Assembly (NCBI GenBank): GCA_023301335.1
Contig: JALZVA010000036.1
Location: 1 to 5,180, forward strand
Direction: 5' to 3'
Length of the DNA: 5,180 nt
Source: Akkermansiaceae bacterium
Lineage (GTDB): Bacteria > Verrucomicrobiota > Verrucomicrobiia > Verrucomicrobiales > Akkermansiaceae
Part shown: piece by piece, positions 1 through 5,180 of the stretch
How positions within the stretch are numbered: the stretch's first letter is position 1
Layout: each line of letters begins with the position of its first letter
The notes under the pieces: generated by a model
The model's input: the letters and a program-made list of their open reading frames with translations, nothing else
Database searches by the model: none
What the model was told of the DNA's origin: nothing
Position numbers and translations under genes: made by a program

Positions 1-168
1 ATCCTAGGTGATTACCTCTTCACCCAAAAACCTCCAATGAGTGATGACGTGATCAAAATTATTAACCCCGATCACAAACCTAAGCTTAAAGAACGGAAAT
101 CAGTAGCCCTACGCATTATTGATAAGCTCAAAAGCTTCGTAGAGACCTTCTTGGACGCAGTGGATTAA
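1..168 (+). CDS. C-terminal end of an unrecognised protein (5' end outside the window)
   Basis: Frame 1 is open from the left edge to a TAA at 166-168, giving 55 residues that start ILGDYLFTQK and end SFVETFLDAVD. The fragment is hydrophilic and lysine-rich. Its second half (about residues 26-55, from KPKLKERKSV onward) looks like one amphipathic helix with regularly spaced hydrophobic residues. There is no membrane segment and no catalytic motif. Codon choice and the clean stop suggest a real gene end rather than a chance open frame. I do not recognise the family. The ending faintly recalls the C-termini of some large type I restriction R subunits, but that is an impression from memory and not an assignment. 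The 351-base gap that follows argues against an operon with the hydrolase downstream. Confidence 0.6.
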   Translation: MLGDYLFTQKPPMSDDVIKIINPDHKPKLKERKSVALRIIDKLKSFVETFLDAVD

Positions 169-519
169 TAAGAACGAATTCTCTCAAATCGCAATTATCT
201 AAATAATCCCCCTAAAGTTCCAAAACCCTTATTCTAAATCTAACCATTTTAGTAGCCCAAAGCAGACGCGTGAAAATCTCTCCTGATTCTTCCTGAAGCT
301 CAATAATTTTCATATTTCTAGCTAGAGACTGTCATCATAGACAGGCTGTAAATGACGAGAGATTGAATAGGAAGAAGCTACCCAGAGGGTGCCTTTACTG
401 GCTCAATGTATAAAATTACAATTTAGGTTAGAGGAATAAAGGAAAAACCTATGATACAGGCTTGATTCACGACTTCAGATAGTTCATGTAATGATAGTAA
501 GAAAGTAAGCCTTGTAACC
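169..519. other. 351-base AT-rich intergenic region, no gene seen
   Basis: I find no convincing coding frame, tRNA or strong rho-independent terminator here. Minor structures are: an 8-base inverted repeat, AATCTCTC at 275-282 against GAGAGATT at 357-364, enclosing 74 bases; a perfect 10-base palindrome TCTAGCTAGA at 317-326; a 5-bp hairpin CTGTC/GACAG at 329-333 and 340-344 with a 6-base loop; and a 6-bp inverted repeat TAGGTT/AACCTA at 424-429 and 446-451. Each is short enough to occur by chance in sequence of this length and composition. The region probably holds the promoter and 5' leader of the hydrolase gene. A small structured RNA between 275 and 364 cannot be excluded. Confidence 0.5.
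462..492 (+). promoter_or_regulatory. Possible weak promoter of the hydrolase gene
   Basis: TTGATT at 462-467 (-35-like) and TGTAAT at 487-492 (-10-like, 5 of 6 consensus bases) are separated by 19 bases, longer than the preferred 17. Transcription would start near 499, leaving a leader of about 20 bases before the ATG at 520. TATAAA at 409-414 is an alternative -10 but has no recognisable -35 element. Tentative. Confidence 0.2.
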
Positions 520-1842
520 ATGATGACTAAATACGTATCCTCAATTTTGTTTTTTTCTGTTTTAAGCCAATCTCTTATAGCTGCTGAGCCTACTGAGCTC
601 CGAGACTGGGAGTCTGCTAAAGGGCAGAAGATTCGAGCTAAAGCAATGACGTTTGAGGATGGGGTGGTGATGCTTCGCCGTAGTAGTGGGAAGGAAGGGA
701 AAGTGCCACTTTCAGCACTTTCAGAAGAGGATCAAGATTTCATTAAAAAGCATTTTGCTAAAGAGGAGGCTCCAGAAGTAGATGAAACGCCAGTAGCGGA
801 AAAAGAACCTACTAAGGCGAAAAGGAAAAAAGGCAAAAAAGGTGGGCTGGCGGTAGAAGGACCTCAGAAATCGTCTGAAGAGTCGTCTTATTCTTACCAT
901 ATCCCTAGCACTGCTCCTGGGGACGGGACTGGGCCAGCGTTGTTTTGGCACGGAGGGGGAAGACCTGGGAATGCTAGTGATATTAAGCGGTTTGAAAAAT
1001 CTGCTGAGCTCACTGGTGCTGTGATTATCGCATGTGGAAGTTCTTCAAATAGTGGTAAAAGGAATAGTGATTCTATTGAGGAAAATTTAGAGCATTCAAT
1101 TGCGCATTGCTCGGTGAGCGAGGATCGTATTTTCTTCGCAGGACCATCTGGAGGGGGGGCGAGAACTATGGGGAGTGCATCGAGATTTAAGACCGCAGGA
1201 GCGATGCCGATTGTGGGGTATTTATCAGATGGCTTAAGACCTTCGAAGAGTGCGTATTACTATGTATTGATAGGAGCGTATGACTTTAATCGCTACGCTT
1301 CTGGAGGGATGGTTAAAGAACTAGGATCAAAAGCCATAGGCCGCATTGCAACATATGGCCACGGGACACACGGAGAAAACGTTCAAGCCCTAAATGATGG
1401 TCTAATTTGGTTATACACTCGAAATGCCTATAATGGAAAAGGAGCTGATACCTCTGAGTTGGAAAAATTTGAGGAACGTTTTTACACCTACCTCACTACA
1501 GATTTAGAATCCCAGCAACATTTGGCATACTATTGGGCGCACCACATGGTGAATACGTGTAAAATGAAGGGCTCTAATGCAGTTAAGTTTTCTGAACTAT
1601 TCAGTACATTAGGGAAAGATCCGATAAATGTAGCCTATTTAAATGGGCGAGAGGCCTTAGAAAAGGTCGTAGAAAAAGAATTAGCTGAGTTTGGTCCTCA
1701 TCCAGGATCGAAGTTCAAACACACCTCATCAAGTGTGAATAAAGCAGCAGCAAAGATATTGAAAAAATTTGAGGGGATCCCAGAAATTCCTGAAGTTGCT
1801 AAAGATTTAGGAAAAAAAACAGACAGCTTAAAAAAGAAATAG
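520..1842 (+). CDS. Secreted SHD1-domain alpha/beta hydrolase (putative esterase)
   Basis: A 440-residue protein. Residues 1-22 form a signal peptide (Lys4, hydrophobic core about 5-20, probable cleavage after Ala22), so it should act in the periplasm or outside the cell. Residues 27-79 resemble the SHD1 domain: Trp30, then GQKIRAKAM, a VPLSALS core at 62-68 and the EEDQDFI ending. A Lys/Glu-rich low-complexity linker covers about 80-120. From about 124 the chain looks like an alpha/beta hydrolase of the esterase/lipase type: HGGG at 144-147 (oxyanion-hole type), nucleophile elbow GPSGGG at 208-213 with Ser210, probable acid Asp255 and probable base His281 or His284 in GHGTHG. The helical tail 310-440 is unassigned and ends in lysines. 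The start is ATG 520; ATG 523 would serve equally, and an in-frame stop at 463-465 with no other start excludes an earlier one. There is no clear Shine-Dalgarno. The substrate is unknown; ester cleavage is inferred. The gene seems to be transcribed alone. Confidence 0.8.
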   Translation: MMTKYVSSILFFSVLSQSLIAAEPTELRDWESAKGQKIRAKAMTFEDGVVMLRRSSGKEGKVPLSALSEEDQDFIKKHFAKEEAPEVDETPVAEKEPTKAKRKKGKKGGLAVEGPQKSSEESSYSYHIPSTAPGDGTGPALFWHGGGRPGNASDIKRFEKSAELTGAVIIACGSSSNSGKRNSDSIEENLEHSIAHCSVSEDRIFFAGPSGGGARTMGSASRFKTAGAMPIVGYLSDGLRPSKSAYYYVLIGAYDFNRYASGGMVKELGSKAIGRIATYGHGTHGENVQALNDGLIWLYTRNAYNGKGADTSELEKFEERFYTYLTTDLESQQHLAYYWAHHMVNTCKMKGSNAVKFSELFSTLGKDPINVAYLNGREALEKVVEKELAEFGPHPGSKFKHTSSSVNKAAAKILKKFEGIPEIPEVAKDLGKKTDSLKKK

Positions 1843-1877
1843 ATACGTAGAAAAACGGCACGTGGAAGTAAGGTCTA

Positions 1878-1912
1878 GGCATTGCTCCCTTTTATTGTAT
1901 GATCGTAATGCC
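1878..1912 (+). terminator. Terminator-like hairpin after the hydrolase gene
   Basis: GGCATTGC at 1878-1885 can pair with GTAATGCC at 1905-1912 (8 bp including one G-U) around a 19-base loop, beginning 36 bases past the hydrolase stop. It is followed by GCATTTTA, so the T tract is short and offset, and the loop is large. It could be a weak intrinsic terminator or a 3'-end stabilising hairpin. It lies between two units that are expected to be transcribed separately. Confidence 0.3.
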
Positions 1913-1990
1913 GCATTTTAGACAGATTTAAGCAGCAGGTTAGGTAAATCGAATGAATGACATGCGTCGATGAAAAGCTACAGTAATTCC

Positions 1991-2017
1991 TTGCAAGTAT
2001 CTATGCTGTGACATAAT
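1991..2017 (+). promoter_or_regulatory. Extended -10 promoter for the kinase-fmt unit
   Basis: CATAAT at 2012-2017 matches the -10 consensus at 5 of 6 bases and is preceded by TG at 2009-2010 in the TGn extended -10 position. TTGCAA at 1991-1996 is a partial -35 with a short 15-base spacer, which an extended -10 element can tolerate. Transcription would start around 2023-2025, only about 4-6 bases before the kinase ATG at 2029, so the mRNA would be nearly leaderless. Confidence 0.4.
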
Positions 2018-2028
2018 TTTAACACCTC

Positions 2029-2658
2029 ATGGAGAATCAATCAGTCAGACGTCCAGCGATCCTTATTTTAGGCGCCCCAGGATCAGGAAAAGGCACACAG
2101 GGAAAGGTTTTGGGGACGATTCCTCGTTTCTTTCACTGTGCATGTGGTGATGTGTTTCGCTCGCTAGATACGAGAACTGAGCTAGGACAAAAATTTGTTG
2201 AGTATTCTAGTAAGGGAGAGCTCGTTCCTGATGAGTTGACGATTGAGCTTTGGAAGGCGCAAATTTCGAATTGGGCTGACTCGCACCTATACCATCCAGA
2301 CGCAGACACTTTAGTTCTTGATGGAATCCCGAGGAATACCAAACAAGCTGAAATTTTAGAGCAATATATCGATGTGCAACAGGTGTTTCATCTATCTTGC
2401 CCGGATAGAGAAGAGCTTGCACGGCGCATGAGAAAGAGAGCACTTCGTGAAAATCGTATGGACGACGCTAGTGATGAGGTGATCGAGCAACGGATCAAAA
2501 CCTATGAGGCGGAGACCAAGCCGATTTTAGACTTCTACCCTGACTCCATCAGAACCGACATTAACGCGGCTCAAGCTCCTGCAAATGTGCTTAAAGACAT
2601 ATTAGATAAATACCTCTCACTCGAAGTCTATAAAGAGATGAGTAAGGTGGTGGTCTAG
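2029..2658 (+). CDS. adk: Adenylate kinase-type nucleoside monophosphate kinase
   Basis: A 209-residue cytosolic kinase, expected to transfer phosphate from ATP to AMP (2 ADP formed), close to the 210-220 residues usual for bacterial Adk. Visible elements: P-loop GAPGSGKGTQ at 15-24 with Lys21; the NMP-binding start CGD at 39-41 with Arg44; DGIPRNTKQ at 98-106 (family DGFPRT..Q), carrying Arg102 and Gln106; and an Arg-rich lid segment, RRMRKR at 132-137, then ENRMDD at 141-146 and QRIKTY at 154-159. The lid is the short form without the zinc-binding cysteines. Oddities: the usual STGD reads ACGD, the usual Phe of GFPR is Ile, and about ten extra residues precede the first strand. The start is fixed: an in-frame TAA at 2020-2022 lies just upstream and no other ATG, GTG or TTG precedes the P-loop. 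There is no Shine-Dalgarno. fmt follows after 49 bases. The family is certain; AMP as substrate, rather than UMP/CMP, is likely but not proven by sequence. Confidence 0.88.
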   Translation: MENQSVRRPAILILGAPGSGKGTQGKVLGTIPRFFHCACGDVFRSLDTRTELGQKFVEYSSKGELVPDELTIELWKAQISNWADSHLYHPDADTLVLDGIPRNTKQAEILEQYIDVQQVFHLSCPDREELARRMRKRALRENRMDDASDEVIEQRIKTYEAETKPILDFYPDSIRTDINAAQAPANVLKDILDKYLSLEVYKEMSKVVV

Positions 2659-2698
2659 TGATGGCAAAGGCGTAAGTGAAAATATTAAGAGCTAACTC

Positions 2699-2702
2699 AG
2701 GG
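2699..2702 (+). promoter_or_regulatory. Weak ribosome binding site of fmt
   Basis: AGGG lies 5 bases before the fmt ATG at 2708. It is the only Shine-Dalgarno-like purine run placed correctly before any complete gene in this window, and it is short. Confidence 0.35.
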
Positions 2703-2707
2703 TCTGT

Positions 2708-3652
2708 ATGAAAATTATTTTTATGGGAACTGGTGACATCGCAGTACCCGCATTTTTGGCATTGTTGAAGAGCGGTTACGAGACATTGGCTCTGGTAACG
2801 CAACCGGATAAACCTGTTGGGAGGAAACAAATTCTAACGCCTCCTACTATTAAGGTGGAAGCTCAGAAGGCTGGAGTAGAGGTGCTTCAGCCAGAGAAGG
2901 TGAAGACAGATGAGGCGATGGGTATTCTACGTGAGTTAGATGCCGATGTGTTTGTGGTGATGGCCTACGGGCAGATTCTCCCACAAGCCTTGATAGATAT
3001 CCCGAATAAGGCGTGCATTAATCTGCATGCGTCATTGTTACCTAAACACCGTGGAGCTTCATGTATTCAAGCTGCGATCGCTGCTGGCGATACGCACTCA
3101 GGGATGACAGTGATGCACGTATCCTTAGGTCTAGATGAAGGAGATATGATCCTTAAGCATGACACCGTGATCGGTGAAAGGGAGACGGGTGGACAGTTAC
3201 ATGATCGTCTGGGGGACATGGGACCAGCGGCATTGTTAGAAGCATTAGCAGCTATTAAGAATGGCCAAGCTCAAGGAGAGGCTCAAGATGATGCCTTGGC
3301 GAATTATGCACCTAAGTTAATGCGTCAGGATGGCGCGTTAAAATGGAGCGAATCTGCACAAGTGTTAGAAAGACTAATCCGTGCGTATGAACCCTGGCCA
3401 GGAACATACACGACATACAAAGATGCTAAAGGCCGTGAAAAACGCCTTAAAATTTACGCCGCAGTAAATGCTTCTGCACTTAGCGGAAACCCCGGCGAAG
3501 TGCTAAAGGTGGAGGGGGAATCTTTCACCGTTGCGTGTGGAGCAGGAGCGCTTGAAATTTATAAAGTGCAGCCTGAGGGGGCAAAGGTGATGGAGGCGAA
3601 ACAGTTTCTTGCCAATGGAGCCCTACAAGAAGGTGATCTGTTAGGCGTTTAA
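2708..3652 (+). CDS. fmt: Methionyl-tRNA formyltransferase
   Basis: A 314-residue cytosolic enzyme, typical length, that formylates the amino group of Met on initiator tRNA using 10-formyl-tetrahydrofolate. The N-terminal formyltransferase domain (about 1-200) begins MKIIFMGTGDIAVP. It has the tRNA-contacting loop QPDKPVGRKQ at 32-41, then AYGQILP at 86-92, and the catalytic set Asn105, His107 and Asp143 in INLHASLLP (104-112) and GLDEGDMI (141-148). The C-terminal tRNA-binding domain (about 205-314) shows YAPKLMRQDGALKW, RAYEPWPGTYT and a VQPEGAKVM segment. Departures from the usual motifs: GTGD where GTPD or GTPE is common, and HRGASCIQ where HRGAAPIQ or HRGASPIQ is usual. All catalytic residues are present, so it should be active. 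It follows the kinase by 49 bases and probably shares its transcript. No peptide deformylase gene, a frequent partner, is next to it. Its last 12 bases overlap the convergent phosphatase gene. Confidence 0.96.
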   Translation: MKIIFMGTGDIAVPAFLALLKSGYETLALVTQPDKPVGRKQILTPPTIKVEAQKAGVEVLQPEKVKTDEAMGILRELDADVFVVMAYGQILPQALIDIPNKACINLHASLLPKHRGASCIQAAIAAGDTHSGMTVMHVSLGLDEGDMILKHDTVIGERETGGQLHDRLGDMGPAALLEALAAIKNGQAQGEAQDDALANYAPKLMRQDGALKWSESAQVLERLIRAYEPWPGTYTTYKDAKGREKRLKIYAAVNASALSGNPGEVLKVEGESFTVACGAGALEIYKVQPEGAKVMEAKQFLANGALQEGDLLGV

Positions 3653-4234
3653 GGCGCGATTGAAACTTGAGAGAAATGCTTCATGATTATGTAGATCATA
3701 GATGAAGCTTGTGAAGCCGAAGTTCTGACCTTCTCGAATATTGGCTTCGAGGTCATCAATATAAAAAGTCTGCTCAGGGATGAGGTCGTAAAGCTTTATA
3801 GCACTTTTATAGAAAGCTGGATCAGGTTTAATACTACCGATTTCGTGGGAAAAGACAGCGCCATCAAAAAGTGAAAAATCGGGGTAGGAGGAAAGACAAT
3901 AGGGGGCGTGGATAGAGTTGGTGTTAGAAAAAAGAATCAGGCGGTATCCCTTCGCTTTAAGTTGCCGAGCTAAATCCCACATCGCTTGGACAGGAGTGAA
4001 GATACTGGTCCACGCACGTTCAAAGGCTGCGTGTCCGCCTTGGAAATCGAGCAGCTCAGAGGCCCATTGAATGTATTCCGCCTTTTCCTGCTTACCAGCC
4101 TCGAAGATATCCTTTTGTGCCATGATCAGGTCGACGGCATCAGGTCTAGCATTCGGCCCCTCAAGAGTGGATAGAGCAGGATGGAAATCAAACGCCAGGA
4201 GGACGTTGCCAATATCAAAGAGAACGGTTTTCAT
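3641..4234 (-). CDS. HAD-superfamily phosphatase, YihX-like (subfamily IA)
   Basis: A 197-residue soluble hydrolase from the preferred ATG at 4232-4234. Motif I is FDIGNVL with nucleophile Asp7. Position +2 is Gly rather than Asp, as also in E. coli YihX (FDLGNV). Motif II is LFSNTN with Ser103, motif III is SIKPDPAFY with Lys136, and motif IV is YIDDLEANI with Asp160 and Asp161. The helical cap lies between motifs I and II (about 17-85). Length, motif spacing and the FSNTN and YIDD signatures all match YihX, an alpha-D-glucose-1-phosphate phosphatase in E. coli; the substrate here is not known. An in-frame ATG at 4274-4276 would add 14 residues ahead of motif I and deepen the overlap with the upstream gene to 62 bases. 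I prefer 4234 because motif I normally lies within the first ten residues. There is no Shine-Dalgarno. The start overlaps the glycosyltransferase end by 20 bases, suggesting translational coupling. Confidence 0.85.
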   Translation of the reverse strand: MKTVLFDIGNVLLAFDFHPALSTLEGPNARPDAVDLIMAQKDIFEAGKQEKAEYIQWASELLDFQGGHAAFERAWTSIFTPVQAMWDLARQLKAKGYRLILFSNTNSIHAPYCLSSYPDFSLFDGAVFSHEIGSIKPDPAFYKSAIKLYDLIPEQTFYIDDLEANIREGQNFGFTSFIYDLHNHEAFLSSFNRALNA

Positions 4235-5180
4235 GGATGGTCTTAAGGATGAGGTCGGCGCATTCAGTGGCGGCATGAGGCTTGCGGAAGTCTAGCAGAC
4301 TCTGTTTCATCTCCCGCCATAGGGCACCGTCATTTTCTAGGAGTTTCTCTATCTGCTGGGAGAGAGCTGACGGGGTGTCGGCGAGAACGCCTCCTTGGAT
4401 TTTTTCTAACAGTTGAAGGTTACCTTGTTCTTGTCCTGGGAGCAGGTAGTGAACGAGCATCGGGGTGGAGGCAGAAATACATTCGTGAGAGGTGGCGCCA
4501 CCCGCTTTTCCTACGACAAGGTGATGGCTGCTCATCAGCTCTGGAACTTTCTTTGTCCAACCTTTGAGGTGTATTTGCTGGGGGAATTCGGACTGAATCT
4601 CTTTCGCCTTAGCGTAGAGCTTTCTAAGATGTTTTCCTAACACGAGAGTGATTTGGATAGACGGATTGCCATTTAGAATAGCGCGGATGTTTCTCTGGAG
4701 TTGAGACTTTTGACCTGTGGGGAAATATAAGACCTTGAATGGACGGATAGGAGCCTTCACAGGGAGTGGCTGTAGGCGACTAAATACCGGGCTAACAGGA
4801 AAGCCTAAGTCGATAATGTTCTCTCTGCTAATTTTACTACGGCGATTGACGACCTCTTTTGTGAAAGGGTCGGTGACGATGAAGCAGTCTGTAGGAGCAC
4901 TGGTCCAGCTCTTATTGATTTTTATGGAATCCGTGACCACGGTAAATACAGGGACAGGAGGTAATTTCTTGAAAATACGTTTGATGTAATAGGGGTATAA
5001 GAAATAGGTGCAGATAATGAGATCTGGTTGAAACTCCTCTATCTGCCGATGCGTGGCGTATTCGGGTTTCCGTGTTAATATTTTTGAGGGTTTATTGAGA
5101 TCTATCAAATCTGCACTGTAGTAGAGCGCCGCCCATAAATTGGGGGTGTGATTAATGACGAGTTGATACCCCTTACTGAG
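4215..5180 (-). CDS. GT28 diacylglycerol glycosyltransferase, UgtP/MGDG synthase type (N-terminus outside the window)
   Basis: The minus-strand frame is open from the right edge to a TGA at 4215-4217, giving 321 visible residues. A TTG at 5106-5108 could be taken as a start, but it is internal: the 24 codons before it carry no stop and read LSKGYQLVINHTPNLW, which fits the N-terminal MGDG-synthase-type domain. That domain continues through EFQPDLIICTYF (about 49-60) and VFTVVTDS (78-85). The C-terminal GT28 domain has VVGKAGGATSHE at 222-233 and LPGQEQGN at 247-254, the sugar-nucleotide binding signature of this family. These enzymes are membrane-associated and move a hexose from UDP-glucose or UDP-galactose to diacylglycerol, making glycolipids. 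The PGQE..N motif favours UgtP/MGDG synthase over MurG. Which sugar, and how many are added, cannot be read from the sequence. The HAD phosphatase follows with a 20-base overlap. Confidence 0.85.
   Translation of the reverse strand, partial: LSKGYQLVINHTPNLWAALYYSADLIDLNKPSKILTRKPEYATHRQIEEFQPDLIICTYFLYPYYIKRIFKKLPPVPVFTVVTDSIKINKSWTSAPTDCFIVTDPFTKEVVNRRSKISRENIIDLGFPVSPVFSRLQPLPVKAPIRPFKVLYFPTGQKSQLQRNIRAILNGNPSIQITLVLGKHLRKLYAKAKEIQSEFPQQIHLKGWTKKVPELMSSHHLVVGKAGGATSHECISASTPMLVHYLLPGQEQGNLQLLEKIQGGVLADTPSALSQQIEKLLENDGALWREMKQSLLDFRKPHAATECADLILKTIHENRSL

Noticed and set aside
826..840. Two six-A runs in the hydrolase linker as frameshift sites
   Set aside because: They are ordinary Lys codons in a Lys-rich linker; there is no stimulatory structure or useful alternative frame.
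721..951. Minus-strand open frame of 76 codons, rich in Arg and Phe
   Set aside because: It is the complement of the Lys/Glu-rich linker of the hydrolase gene; its composition is a mirror of that low-complexity region.
2133..2443. Two minus-strand open frames opposite the kinase
   Set aside because: They lie wholly inside a well-supported kinase gene and show no recognisable motif.
2661..2675. Tiny ATG-to-TAA frame between kinase and fmt (MAKA)
   Set aside because: Four codons with no support; most likely chance in the spacer.
3986..4295. Plus-strand open frames opposite the phosphatase
   Set aside because: They are antisense to HAD coding sequence with clear family motifs, and lack motifs of their own.
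4413..4989. Plus-strand open frames opposite the glycosyltransferase
   Set aside because: They are antisense shadows of a gene with clear GT28 motifs.
5106..5108. TTG as start of the glycosyltransferase
   Set aside because: The frame stays open and family-like for 24 more codons to the window edge, so the true start lies outside.

Overview
This window looks like ordinary chromosomal DNA from a PVC-group bacterium, most likely a Verrucomicrobiota member. The main pointer is the protein at 520-1842. It joins a signal peptide and a short SHD1-like domain to an alpha/beta hydrolase, and secreted SHD1-containing proteins are common in Verrucomicrobiota and Planctomycetes. Base composition is moderate, neither strongly AT-rich nor GC-rich. 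Clear Shine-Dalgarno sequences are missing in front of nearly every gene, which also fits that group. The phylum call is an inference; there is no rRNA or other marker to settle it.

Layout, left to right. (1) 1-168 (+): the last 55 codons of a gene I do not recognise. (2) 169-519: a 351-base AT-rich gap with a few weak inverted repeats and a possible weak promoter. (3) 520-1842 (+): the secreted SHD1-hydrolase. (4) 1843-2028: a short gap with a terminator-like hairpin and then a good extended -10 promoter. (5) 2029-2658 (+): an adenylate kinase-type nucleoside monophosphate kinase. (6) 2708-3652 (+): fmt, methionyl-tRNA formyltransferase, 49 bases downstream and probably cotranscribed with the kinase. 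(7) 3641-4234 (-): a YihX-like HAD phosphatase whose 3' end overlaps the 3' end of fmt by 12 bases. (8) 4215-5180 (-): a GT28 diacylglycerol glycosyltransferase (UgtP / MGDG synthase type) that runs off the right edge. It lies upstream of the phosphatase and overlaps its start by 20 bases.

There are therefore three transcription units: the hydrolase alone, kinase-fmt rightward, and glycosyltransferase-phosphatase leftward. Kinase and fmt are housekeeping genes (nucleotide balance and translation initiation). The leftward pair plausibly belongs to membrane glycolipid and sugar-phosphate metabolism. I see no CRISPR array, insertion sequence, integrase, tRNA or rRNA gene, and no convincing new multi-gene system. 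The points most worth a second look are the hydrolase fusion, the kinase start codon sitting almost on its own promoter, the altered motifs in the kinase and Fmt, and the tightly overlapped 3' ends at 3641-3652.
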